DNA from: JBCCZC01 sp039188505
GTDB taxonomy: Bacteria; Pseudomonadota; Gammaproteobacteria; Xanthomonadales; SZUA-38
Direction of reading: 5' to 3'
Assembly: GCA_039188505.1 (NCBI GenBank)
Contig: JBCCZC010000201.1
Span: 1-9,882, forward strand
Length of the DNA: 9,882 nucleotides
The notes under the pieces are model-generated. The model worked only from the letters and a program-made list of their open reading frames with translations, did no database searches and was not told the DNA's origin. Shown here piece after piece: positions 1-7,219 of the stretch. Both the position numbers and the translations under genes were made by a program. The stretch's first letter is position 1. Each line of letters starts with the position of its first letter.

Positions 1-690
1 ATCGCCTGGGATCCGGTGGCGAGGAAGGAAGTCTGGCGCTACCAGCACGCGGGCCCCTGGAACGGCGGCGCGCTGGCCACCGCCGGCAATCTCGTCTTCC
101 AGGGCAGCCTGATCGGCGAGTTCGCCGCCTACCGAGCCGACAGCGGCGAGCGCCTCTGGGCGTTCGATGCGCAGACCGGCGTGGCGGCCGCGCCCGTCAG
201 CTATGCCGTCGACGAGACGCAGCACGTGGCCGTCGCTGCGGGCTGGGGCACGCTCATGGGGCTCGTGGCGGGCGAGCCCGCCGAGGCGCTGCGGATGCGC
301 AACTTCAGCCGTATCCTCGCCTTCCGTCTCGGTGGAACCGATGCCCTGCCGCCGCGTCCGATCGCGGAAGCAACGCCGATGCCCGAGCCGCCGGCGCTCG
401 AGGCCGCCGGGGCGCAGGTCGCGGCTGGGAAGAGCGTCTACTACGACCGCTGCTTCATGTGCCACGGCATCAACGTGGCGAGCGGCGGCGTCCTCCCGGA
501 CCTGCGCCGCGCCACGGCGGAGACCCACGCGGCCTGGGACGGGATCGTGCTCGGCGGCCTGCGCCGCGACCGCGGCATGCCCTCGTTCGCGGGTATCCTC
601 ACGCCCGCGGACAGCGCCGCCGTCCGGGCCTTCGTGATTGGCGAGGCGCAGAAAGCCTACGAGCGCGGGGCGGCCGGCGGCGGTCAGTAG
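1..690 (+). CDS. PQQ-dependent alcohol dehydrogenase (quinohaemoprotein), C-terminal part, 5' end outside window
   Basis: The frame is open from base 1 (IAWDPVARKEVW) to TAG at 688-690, so this is the C-terminal 229 residues of a larger protein. The family oxidises alcohols in the periplasm with pyrroloquinoline quinone and passes electrons through a fused cytochrome c to the respiratory chain. Two parts are visible. First come the last beta-propeller blades, with the usual PWNGG, ATAGNLVFQG and W-disc-like LWAFDAQTG segments (about residues 1-110). A Pro/Ala-rich linker then leads to a class I cytochrome c domain with haem motif CFMCH (bases 451-465) and a likely Met ligand in RGMPSF. A GTG at 16 is an internal codon, not the start. 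Type II (soluble) quinohaemoprotein ADH is the best fit. PQQ-binding residues and calcium ligands lie upstream and cannot be checked. The gene converges on csaA; I see no convincing terminator in the 54-base gap. Confidence 0.93.
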   Translation: MAWDPVARKEVWRYQHAGPWNGGALATAGNLVFQGSLIGEFAAYRADSGERLWAFDAQTGVAAAPVSYAVDETQHVAVAAGWGTLMGLVAGEPAEALRMRNFSRILAFRLGGTDALPPRPIAEATPMPEPPALEAAGAQVAAGKSVYYDRCFMCHGINVASGGVLPDLRRATAETHAAWDGIVLGGLRRDRGMPSFAGILTPADSAAVRAFVIGEAQKAYERGAAGGGQ

Positions 691-744
691 CCCTCGATTT
701 ACTGGCGCCGCGACTTCGGTCAGGCCCGGGCGGAGCCACCGCCG

Positions 745-1083
745 TCAGGCGAGCCGGGAGCCGTTCGCGGCAGGTTTGTCCGGAACCGCGAGAATGACCG
801 TTCCGTCGGGCTGCACGAATCCCGTGACGAGGCATTCGGACATGAATGGCCCGATCTGCTTGCGCGGGAAGTTGACGACGCAGGCAACCTGTTTTCCGAC
901 CAGCTCCTCGGGACTATAGAGGTCCGTGAGCTGTGCGGAGGATCGCCGCGTGCCGATCTTCTCGCCGAAATCGATGGTGAGCTTGAATGCCGGCTTGCGG
1001 GCCTCGGGAAAGGCCTCGGCGACGGTGATGGTGCCTACCCGCAGTTCGACGCGTTCGAACTCCGCCCAGGTCAGCTCGTTCAT
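745..1083 (-). CDS. csaA: CsaA-type tRNA-binding domain protein (export chaperone family)
   Basis: This is a 112-residue single-domain protein, the usual CsaA length. It is a stand-alone OB-fold tRNA-binding domain, related to the one in PheRS beta and the C-terminus of bacterial MetRS. Conserved family blocks are easy to see: VELRVGTI near residue 12, FPEARKPAFKLTIDFG near 25-40, RRSSAQLTDLY, then VVNFPRKQIGPFMSE and a closing PDKPAANGSRL. Bacillus CsaA is described as a chaperone that binds unfolded precursors and the Sec machinery; the dimeric OB fold also binds tRNA. Which role applies here is unknown. ATG at 1083 is preceded by GGAG about 10 bases upstream. The gene starts 27 bases after the oxygenase stop on the same strand, so the two are probably co-transcribed, though no functional link between them is obvious. 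Confidence 0.93.
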   Translation of the reverse strand: MNELTWAEFERVELRVGTITVAEAFPEARKPAFKLTIDFGEKIGTRRSSAQLTDLYSPEELVGKQVACVVNFPRKQIGPFMSECLVTGFVQPDGTVILAVPDKPAANGSRLA

Positions 1084-1110
1084 GGTGCGAGTTCTCCGCT
1101 CTCGACCTGT

Positions 1111-2187
1111 TCAGGCCGCTGCCGTCGCCAGCGACTCCACGTCGTAGGGATCGCCGAGGCCGGCCGCGATCAGCCGTGGGCCTGTGACGTTCAGCCGGCC
1201 GTGGCCGGTCAGGATGTTGTCGAGGATCAGGAGATCGCCGCGGCGCCAGCGGAAGATCGTCGACGCGCGCCAGGCGGTGTCGATGAGGGCCTGCGTGTCC
1301 TCCCGGCTGATCGCCTCGCCGTTACCCCAGAGCGTCTTCATGAAGATCGTCGGCCGGCCGAACATGAAACCGGAGAAGCCGCCGATGGCCGCACGCACCA
1401 GTGGGTTGTAGCGGTGGGAGAAGCGCGCCAGGTCCTGGACCGACGCATATTCGTTGTACAGCGTCAGGCTCAGGCAGCGTTTCCCGCTGGCCGGGTGGGT
1501 CACGATGCCGGGCATGCGGCTTTGCGCCACCAGATCGCCGGCGTCGTTCCATTCGAACTCGAGTCCCTGGCGGCGACATCCGTCTTCGGCGACCTCACGG
1601 TCAGTGGTGCCGAAGGCCTCCTGCCAGGTCTTGAAGACGTTGATGCGCGACGGCGTCGAGCGGAAGTAGCGCCGGTAGATGATGCCCTCGCGCTCAATCC
1701 GCTCCCGCAGCGCGTCCGGCAGCAGCGTGAGCATGCGCGCGCAATCGAACAGCGGCGTTTCGCCGGCCTGCTCGGGCTCCCGATCGCAGTAGAAGACGAT
1801 CTTCGCGGGGCGATGCCTGAGATAACACATCTCGGTGTGGAAGCTGATGATGTAGCGGGCCGGCGCCTCGGTCGACGAGAACAGGTGACGGGTCAGGCCG
1901 GAGCGCGGGCTGGCACCGCCGAGATAGTCGGTATCCATCTGGATGCCCAGCGCGAGCACCAGCTGCTCTGCCGCCGCCGCATCGGCGAGATCGAAGCCGC
2001 GGAAGAGCAGGGCGCCGGTCTCACCGAGCCGCTCGAGAATCGCCGCCTTCCGATCGCCGAACAGCGCAGCTGGGTCGACGGTCCCTGCCGGCCCGACGAC
2101 CGCGAGCCGCGGCGCGTCACCCGGGCCGTCCCCGGAGAGCTCCCGAGCCTCGATGGGCCTCTCCTCCAGTTCCGCAACTGCGAGCAT
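1111..2187 (-). CDS. TauD/TfdA-family Fe(II)/2-oxoglutarate-dependent oxygenase
   Basis: This 358-residue protein belongs to the TauD/TfdA oxygenases, which couple 2-oxoglutarate decarboxylation to hydroxylation of a small or carrier-bound substrate. The proximal iron-binding motif is HTE (His117, Glu119, in FHTEMCY), the HxE variant rather than HxD. The distal His329 and the 2-oxoglutarate-binding Arg331 lie in NILTGHGR near the C-terminus. GALLFRGF (58-65) and GETPLFDC (142-149) are typical conserved segments. The sequence is closer in feel to SyrP-like oxygenases associated with secondary metabolism than to taurine dioxygenase itself, but no synthetase gene is nearby and the substrate is unknown. 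The ATG at 2187 has AGGAAACGACAGG just upstream. The open frame extends far upstream to 3081, but that part is antisense to another gene. An ATG at 2223 falls in the candidate -10 and is less likely to be the start. Confidence 0.9.
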   Translation of the reverse strand: MLAVAELEERPIEARELSGDGPGDAPRLAVVGPAGTVDPAALFGDRKAAILERLGETGALLFRGFDLADAAAAEQLVLALGIQMDTDYLGGASPRSGLTRHLFSSTEAPARYIISFHTEMCYLRHRPAKIVFYCDREPEQAGETPLFDCARMLTLLPDALRERIEREGIIYRRYFRSTPSRINVFKTWQEAFGTTDREVAEDGCRRQGLEFEWNDAGDLVAQSRMPGIVTHPASGKRCLSLTLYNEYASVQDLARFSHRYNPLVRAAIGGFSGFMFGRPTIFMKTLWGNGEAISREDTQALIDTAWRASTIFRWRRGDLLILDNILTGHGRLNVTGPRLIAAGLGDPYDVESLATAAA

Positions 2188-2218
2188 CCTGTCGTTTCCT
2201 GTGCCTGCGCGAGCGAGG

Positions 2219-2247
2219 ATCATCGCCGTGGCCAACGGGTTGATCAA
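2219..2247 (-). promoter_or_regulatory. Candidate sigma70 promoter for the oxygenase-csaA unit
   Basis: On the minus strand, TTGATC (2247-2242, four of six to TTGACA) is followed by a 17-base spacer and GATGAT (2224-2219, four of six to TATAAT). A transcript would start near 2212, about 25 bases before the ATG at 2187, which supports that start over the ATG at 2223. The match is moderate and found by eye in GC-rich DNA. Confidence 0.35.
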
Positions 2248-2316
2248 GCGGCTTCTCGCCCGGCTTCGGCACGGCGCTGCCACCAAAATGCCCGCAGGCA
2301 GGACTATGCTGTTCTC

Positions 2317-3561
2317 ATGAAGATACCACTCCTCCTTCTCGTGACGCTGCTGCCGTGCACCCTCTCCGCGGCCGACGACGACGCGAACCAGGGCTTTATC
2401 TACGGCCGCGTCACCACCACGGATGGCGCGGTCCACGAGGGTCAGCTGCGCTGGGGCGGTGCCGAGGAAGCCTTCTGGAGCGAGTACTTCAACGGCGCCC
2501 GGCGTGGGAACCGCTGGGCGGATCATGTGCCGGACGATCAGCTTGTCCGGACCCGACCGGTGCGCTTCCTCGGGCTGGAGATCGGTGAGCGCGAGGAGCC
2601 CCTCGATCTGGAGCGGCCCTTCATGGTGCGCTTCGGTGACATCGACCGCATCGACGCGCAGGGCCGGGAACTCCGCGTCACCCTGAAGAGCGGTTCGGTG
2701 GTCGATCTCGATCGCTTCGGCGCCGACGATTTCGCGGACGGTCTGGAGGTCCGCCAGGTCGACGGCGAAGTCATCGCCTTCGACGAGTGGCACGTGGCCA
2801 GCGTGGCGTTCCTCCCCGCGACGCCGCTCGGGCCCATGCCGCGTCGCCTGAGAGGCACCGTCCGCAGCGCCGACGGCGACTTCACCGGTGCTATCCAGTG
2901 GAACCGGGAGCTGGGCATGGCCTCGGACGCGATCGCCGGCAAGACGGACGGCGGCGAGGTCAGCCTGCGCTTCGATGCGATTCAGTCGATCACCCGGGTG
3001 GCCGGCGACGCCGTCCGCGTGGCCCTGCGCAACGGTCGTGAGGTCGTGCTGGCCGGTACCCGCGATGTCGGCGACGGTCATCGCGGCGTCTACGTCAACG
3101 ACCCGCGCTACGGCCGCGTGCTCATTTCCTGGAGTGCCTTCGAGCGCGTGATATTCAGCGACGACGGCACGGGTCCGGGCTACGACGCCTTCGGGCCCGG
3201 CCGCGCCCTGACCGGCACCGTGACCGATCTCGACGGCCAGCGCCTGGCGGGGCGGCTCGTGTTCGACCTTGATGAAAGCGAGTCAGTCGAGACGCTCGAC
3301 GCGCCGCGCGGAGGGATCAACTACACCATTCCCTTTCATCGGATCGCATCGATCGTGCCCGCTGACGGCGGCAGGTTCGCGGTGGTCACGCTGGTCGACG
3401 GCGAGCAGGTCGAGCTCGAGCCGGCCGGGGACCTGGGTGCCGGGAACGCGGGTCTCCTGGTATTCGTCGAGAGTGACGGGAAGCCGAATTATGTCCCCTG
3501 GGCCGCGGTTCGGCGGGTCGAACTCGACCCGGGACCGACCCAGGTCCCGCGCAGCCGCTGA
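2317..3561 (+). CDS. Exported protein of unknown function with three beta-rich repeats
   Basis: I do not recognise a named family. The 414-residue product begins with a Sec signal peptide (MKIPLLLLVTLLPCTLSA, cleavage about 18/19), so it acts in the periplasm or beyond. The rest falls into three related units (about residues 28-167, 178-281 and 298-403). Each opens with a G-x-V-x-x-x-DG-x-x-x-x-G-x-L strand pair: GRVTTTDGAVHEG, GTVRSADGDFTG, GTVTDLDGQRLAG. Each continues with an F-x-x-I-x-x-I turn, a V-x-L-x-x-G-x-x-V-x-L hairpin and a closing W/F-x-x-V-x-F/L strand. This looks like a small all-beta domain in tandem. No catalytic motif, transmembrane segment or lipobox is seen. ATG at 2317 is the only Met at the signal-peptide boundary, but a Shine-Dalgarno is poor (AGGA about 14 bases upstream). 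The gene is divergent from the oxygenase; its reading frame is open upstream only because it runs antisense to that gene. Confidence 0.85.
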   Translation: MKIPLLLLVTLLPCTLSAADDDANQGFIYGRVTTTDGAVHEGQLRWGGAEEAFWSEYFNGARRGNRWADHVPDDQLVRTRPVRFLGLEIGEREEPLDLERPFMVRFGDIDRIDAQGRELRVTLKSGSVVDLDRFGADDFADGLEVRQVDGEVIAFDEWHVASVAFLPATPLGPMPRRLRGTVRSADGDFTGAIQWNRELGMASDAIAGKTDGGEVSLRFDAIQSITRVAGDAVRVALRNGREVVLAGTRDVGDGHRGVYVNDPRYGRVLISWSAFERVIFSDDGTGPGYDAFGPGRALTGTVTDLDGQRLAGRLVFDLDESESVETLDAPRGGINYTIPFHRIASIVPADGGRFAVVTLVDGEQVELEPAGDLGAGNAGLLVFVESDGKPNYVPWAAVRRVELDPGPTQVPRSR

Positions 3562-3669
3562 CGATCACCACCACGCCTCGGCGCCGGGTTCCCGCGGGGC
3601 GGCGCTCTGGTGCGCGACGAGCGCTGCACGGCTATGCTGAGCGCCGTTTCCCAGCCGGTGTTCGAAGCC

Positions 3670-4392
3670 ATGACGGAAGAACTGGTTCAGTACGAGCTCG
3701 CCGATGGCGTGGCCACGATTCGCATCGACGACGGCAAGCGCAATGCCCTTGGCCCGCCCGTGCAGGCGGCGATCTACAAGGCGCTCGATCGCGCGGAGCG
3801 CGACAAGGCGATCGTCATCCTGACGGGTCGGGAGTCCGTCTTCTCCGCCGGCTTCGATCTCAAGGTGCTGCGCGGTGCCCCGAAGCCCGCGCTCACCATG
3901 CTGCGTGGCGGCTATCGGATGACCGCGCGCGTCCTCGCCTACCCGTACCCGGTCTTCGTGGCCTGCAACGGCCACAGCATGGCGATGGGTGTATTCCTGA
4001 TGCTGGCGGCCGATCACGTGATCGGTTCCCGCGGTGACTTCAAGATCGCCGCGAACGAGATCGCGATGGGTCTGACCATGCCCCGTGTGGCCGCAGCCAT
4101 GCTCGAGCATCGACTGGCCGCTGGGGCCTACCAGCGGGCGGTCACACTGTCCGCTGAGTTCGATCCGGAGTCCGCGCTTGAGGCGGGGTTCTTCGACGAA
4201 CTCGTGGATCCCGCTGACCTGGAGGCCCGCGCTCGAGAGCTGGCGCTGGCCTCGAAGACGCTCGGCATGGAAGCCCACCGCAAGTCCAAGCGTCGGATTC
4301 GGCGCAAGCTCATCCGACGGATCCGCTGGAGCATCCCCCTTGATCTGATCGACGCCATGCTGCTGGGGCTCAAGGCCGCGAAGTCACGCTGA
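3670..4392 (+). CDS. Crotonase / enoyl-CoA hydratase-isomerase family protein
   Basis: This 240-residue crotonase-fold enzyme would act on an acyl-CoA in the cytoplasm. The first oxyanion-hole segment is SVFSAGFDLKVL (about residues 55-66). The second is CNGHSMAMGVFLMLAAD. The general acid/base segment is ANEIAMGLTMP. Compared with mitochondrial enoyl-CoA hydratase, the second catalytic Glu (the PE position) is present as NE, but the first (the Glu after GGGC) is replaced by Phe. It may therefore be an isomerase or another crotonase activity rather than a classic hydratase. The C-terminus is strongly basic (KSKRRIRRKLIRRIR). ATG at 3670 is chosen because family members begin with this MTEELV-like sequence; an in-frame ATG at 3634 would add 12 residues. 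It follows the repeat protein by 108 bases on the same strand and converges on the TonB receptor gene. Confidence 0.88.
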   Translation: MTEELVQYELADGVATIRIDDGKRNALGPPVQAAIYKALDRAERDKAIVILTGRESVFSAGFDLKVLRGAPKPALTMLRGGYRMTARVLAYPYPVFVACNGHSMAMGVFLMLAADHVIGSRGDFKIAANEIAMGLTMPRVAAAMLEHRLAAGAYQRAVTLSAEFDPESALEAGFFDELVDPADLEARARELALASKTLGMEAHRKSKRRIRRKLIRRIRWSIPLDLIDAMLLGLKAAKSR

Positions 4393-4479
4393 CGGCCCCG
4401 CGAGGCCCTTTAGCGCGCGAGGCAGGAATTTGCGTAGCCGTTGGCAAGCAATGCGACGCCGCAGCGGGGCACTACAGAG

Positions 4480-4504
4480 AAAACTAGTGCAATATTCGGA
4501 CTAG
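4480..4504 (-). terminator. Weak candidate intrinsic terminator of the receptor operon
   Basis: Read on the minus strand, CTAGT (overlapping the receptor stop codon) and ACTAG form a perfect 5-bp inverted repeat around an 11-base loop, followed at once by TTTT. Position and T run fit a rho-independent terminator, but the stem is short and AT-rich, so it may be chance. Confidence 0.25.
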
Positions 4505-6663
4505 AAGCTGAGGTCGAGCTCAACGCCGTAAGCCAGTTCGTCGCCCACGAAGCCTTCATTACCGTCGAAGGATCGCCCGAGGAGATAGTCGCGGTCGGCC
4601 AGGTTGCGAACATAGCCTCGGAGCTCCCAGCCGCTTCCTCGGTAGCCGCCGCCGACGTTGACCACCGTGAAGCCGGGGATCAGGAACGGATCGAAGGCCG
4701 GGTCGTCACGATCAGCAACGCGACCGGTCGAAAAATAGCTGCCGGTGTAGCTTGCATCGGCCGACGCAAACCATCCGCTCGGCGGTGACCACAGGAGGGT
4801 GATCGTTGCGTTCTCACGGGGTGCCTCGGGAAACTCGAAACCCGAGAAGTCTCCGCTCGGCGATTGGAACTCGTCGAATTCCGTGCGCAGGAGTCCGACA
4901 CCGGCGAGCAGGCGGAGATCGTCCGCAAGCTGCCAGCGCAGCTCGAACTCCATGCCGCGGGAGGTCGACGCCGCGGCGTTGGAGGTGATCGTGAGGATGC
5001 CGAGGGGATCGAGCGGATCGACGAGACTGACCTGCTGGTCCTTCCAGTCGTACTGGTAGAAGTTGGCAGACAGAAACAGGCGGCGATCCGCCAGTTCGGC
5101 ACGCCAGGCGATCTCGTAGGCCGTCAGGAACTCGGGCTCGATAGCGTTCTGCTCACCGGTGGTCGCCCGGGTCTCGACGTACCCGCCCCGATAGCCGCGG
5201 CTCACCGTGAACGCCAGGCGCTGGCGGTCGGTTGGCTCCCAGGCGAGCCCCAGCTTGGGCAGCCAGGAGTCATAGTCGGTCGCGATGCGCGATCGTTCCG
5301 GAGTGTCCTGATTTCGATCCAGCTGATCGACCTGGTAGTCCTCGTACTCATAGCGCAGGCCGGCGGTCAGCTCGAATTGCTGACCGATCGGCCTGCGCAC
5401 CTCGCCGAACACCGCAAGGTTGTCGAGCTGCGTTTCCGAGGTGAGGTCCTGGATCCTGAACGACGTCGGCCGAATCGCGATGAGCGAATCTCGCTGGTTG
5501 CTCAGGCTGGCTCCGTAGAAGCCGAGGACGATATCGTTGCCGCCATCGATGCGTTCGAGCCGAAGCTCCTGGCTGAAGTCGTCGTCGACGCGCGCTTCCT
5601 CCCGAAGGAGCTGGGACGCTGCGGGCGCCTCGATCCGCGCATCGGTGTGCGTGAAGCCCGTCAAGGAGCGGAGCGACCAGTCCTGGCCGACTTCGACCGC
5701 CACGTCCGCGATGACGTTGTCGACCTCGTTCTCGCGGAACTCGTAGCTCGCCAGAGGAACGGTGATCCGCCGTTCGAAGAAGTTGGGACCCTGGACGCCG
5801 GCCTGGGCGGGCCGGTCGCTGACCGTCGACGCCGTCAGCAGGACCGTGAACGGACGCTCGCGAGGCTCGTAAAGCCATTTGAGCCGCACCGATTCGTAGC
5901 GGTCTTCGTCGATCTCGGTGTCCAGGTCCGGCGTCTGGATGTCGTAGCCCTTGTCCGACTCGAACCGCTGTGCCACGACGCGAAAGGCATGTTCGGCGGT
6001 CACCGGGTCGCCGAGCGGTCCGGAGAGCATGGCGGCCTGCTCCCGGAATCCGAGGGTTCCGACGGCAAGACGAGCCGAGCCCTCCCAGGCAAACGACGGG
6101 CGCCGCGTGTTGATGAGCAGCGCACCGGCCAGGGCGTTGCGCCCGAGAAGCGTCGACTGGGGCCCTCGCGCCACCTCAATCTGCTCGACGTCATAGGTGC
6201 CGCGCGGCCCGCGCCGAGCGCCCTCGAAGGACTGGGTGATCCCGTCGAGAACGAGGCTGGCCAGGGGGCGTGTCACGTTCGCGGGGCCGGTCACACCCTC
6301 GGAGTTGATTCCGCGCAGCGTAAAACCGTTGTTGCCCCGATTGGTCGGCGCGAAGCTGGCGTTCGGCACCAGACGGAATGCGTCGCGGGCATCGCTGATA
6401 CCCAGTACTTCGAGATCCGCGCCTCGAAGCACGCTGATGCTTGCGTTGGTCTCGAATTGCCGCCGCGGCACCTTCTGGGCGGTGACCACGATCTCCCCGA
6501 GATCGTAGGGCTCTGGCGCGCTGGTCTTCTGGTTTCCACCGACCTCGTTTCCGGACGCTGCATCGGGCGATGCCGAGGCCTCCGGTTGAGCCACTGCCAT
6601 AGCGGGCAGCGCCAGCAACAGCAGCCGGAGGAGTCCCGAAAAAACCCTACTTCTCCAGGCCAT
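4501..6663 (-). CDS. TonB-dependent outer-membrane receptor
   Basis: The 720-residue product is a full-length TonB-dependent receptor, which imports a scarce substrate (typically ferric chelates, haem, cobalamin or sugars) across the outer membrane with energy from TonB-ExbB-ExbD. Residues 1-25 are a signal peptide ending AMAVA before Gln26. A TonB-box-like segment, GEIVVTAQK, lies at about 56-64. A plug follows, with ISVLRG, FTLRGINSEG and the characteristic IEVARGPQSTLLGRNALAG. A beta-barrel of about 500 residues ends in LAYGVELDLSF with the usual terminal Phe; RNLADRDYL near the end is also typical. The substrate cannot be read from the sequence; a siderophore or other iron source is an inference from the Fur-like site upstream. 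The gene lies 79 bases after the 158-residue protein on the same strand, and I infer one transcript. The Shine-Dalgarno for ATG 6663 is weak. No TonB, ExbB or periplasmic binding gene is in the window. Confidence 0.95.
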   Translation of the reverse strand: MAWRSRVFSGLLRLLLLALPAMAVAQPEASASPDAASGNEVGGNQKTSAPEPYDLGEIVVTAQKVPRRQFETNASISVLRGADLEVLGISDARDAFRLVPNASFAPTNRGNNGFTLRGINSEGVTGPANVTRPLASLVLDGITQSFEGARRGPRGTYDVEQIEVARGPQSTLLGRNALAGALLINTRRPSFAWEGSARLAVGTLGFREQAAMLSGPLGDPVTAEHAFRVVAQRFESDKGYDIQTPDLDTEIDEDRYESVRLKWLYEPRERPFTVLLTASTVSDRPAQAGVQGPNFFERRITVPLASYEFRENEVDNVIADVAVEVGQDWSLRSLTGFTHTDARIEAPAASQLLREEARVDDDFSQELRLERIDGGNDIVLGFYGASLSNQRDSLIAIRPTSFRIQDLTSETQLDNLAVFGEVRRPIGQQFELTAGLRYEYEDYQVDQLDRNQDTPERSRIATDYDSWLPKLGLAWEPTDRQRLAFTVSRGYRGGYVETRATTGEQNAIEPEFLTAYEIAWRAELADRRLFLSANFYQYDWKDQQVSLVDPLDPLGILTITSNAAASTSRGMEFELRWQLADDLRLLAGVGLLRTEFDEFQSPSGDFSGFEFPEAPRENATITLLWSPPSGWFASADASYTGSYFSTGRVADRDDPAFDPFLIPGFTVVNVGGGYRGSGWELRGYVRNLADRDYLLGRSFDGNEGFVGDELAYGVELDLSF

Positions 6664-6742
6664 TGGCGATGCTCAAGTGCGGATTGTCGGAGATCATGCG
6701 CGACGTCATCGAGCGCCTCGCCGCGCTTGCGGTGAGCGGTGG

Positions 6743-7219
6743 CTACTCGGTGGCGACGAGGTCGCTGCAGAAAACGTCCGGCGCGAGCCGGACGAGATTG
6801 ATTGCCCCCGCCAGTCCATCATCCGGAAAGTCGAACTCCAGCAGGGCCGTCGTGCACGATAGAAACTCGACGGTCGCGCTGCCGACCGGCGCCGTCTCGA
6901 CCGGCGTCGGGTCGTCGAAGGCGCCGCCCGTCGTGTTGTTGACTACGAGCACGGCCCGCGTCCCGTCGATGCCGCCCTGGGCCGTGAGCCAGCGCGCCTC
7001 GGTCGGCCCCAGCTTCCCGCTCGCCGTCTCGTAGGTGAACCACGCCATGAACACGAGGTTCTCGGCCGGCACCACGTCGAAGAGAACACCCTGGCCGCTG
7101 GTCTCGGGATCGAACCAGGCGCCACTCAGCCCCTCGTTGATCGGGATACTCTGGGCCTTGACGACGTTGGCGAAGGCCAACGCGGCCGCGATGACGAGAA
7201 TCGGGGCAGGGGGTCTCAT
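6743..7219 (-). CDS. Small exported protein with GAWFDP/SGQG domain, paralogue of upstream neighbour
   Basis: This 158-residue protein has a signal peptide (cleavage after VVKA, residue 22) and one domain of about 128 residues. The domain opens with NEGLSGAWFDPETSGQGV and continues through AWFTYETASGKLG, RWLTAQG and GGAFDDPTPVETAPVGSATV to two cysteines (Cys122, Cys151), a plausible disulfide in the periplasm or outside. I know similar uncharacterised exported proteins from gammaproteobacteria but no function for them. The same domain forms the C-terminal third of the preceding gene product, including both cysteines. The ATG at 7219 overlaps the preceding stop as ATGA, so translation is probably coupled. 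The downstream gene is the TonB receptor, and co-expression suggests a role at the envelope with that receptor. No enzyme motif or lipobox is seen. Confidence 0.85.
   Translation of the reverse strand: MRPPAPILVIAAALAFANVVKAQSIPINEGLSGAWFDPETSGQGVLFDVVPAENLVFMAWFTYETASGKLGPTEARWLTAQGGIDGTRAVLVVNNTTGGAFDDPTPVETAPVGSATVEFLSCTTALLEFDFPDDGLAGAINLVRLAPDVFCSDLVATE

Noticed and set aside
1201..2316. Upstream extension of the plus-strand repeat-protein frame (open from 1201)
   Set aside because: It is antisense to the oxygenase, which has clear catalytic motifs; the signal peptide at 2317 marks the true start.
2188..3081. Upstream extension of the minus-strand oxygenase frame (open to 3081)
   Set aside because: It is antisense to the signal-peptide-bearing repeat protein, has Arg/Ala/Asp-rich shadow composition, and the oxygenase family starts near 2187.
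3581..3605. GCGCCG/CGGCGC inverted repeat after the repeat-protein gene
   Set aside because: A 6-bp stem with a 13-base loop and no T run; such repeats are common by chance at this GC content.
3565..4278. 237-codon minus-strand frame antisense to the crotonase
   Set aside because: His/Gly/Arg-rich shadow with no recognisable motif, opposite a well-supported enzyme.
4396..4416. GGCC-ccgcga-GGCC hairpin followed by CCCTTT after the crotonase gene
   Set aside because: The stem is only 4 bp and the T run is short; not enough to call a terminator.
4864..6735. 623-codon open frame on the plus strand, antisense to the TonB receptor
   Set aside because: No family features and shadow-like composition; long antisense frames are expected opposite GC-rich genes. 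The receptor frame has all expected motifs.
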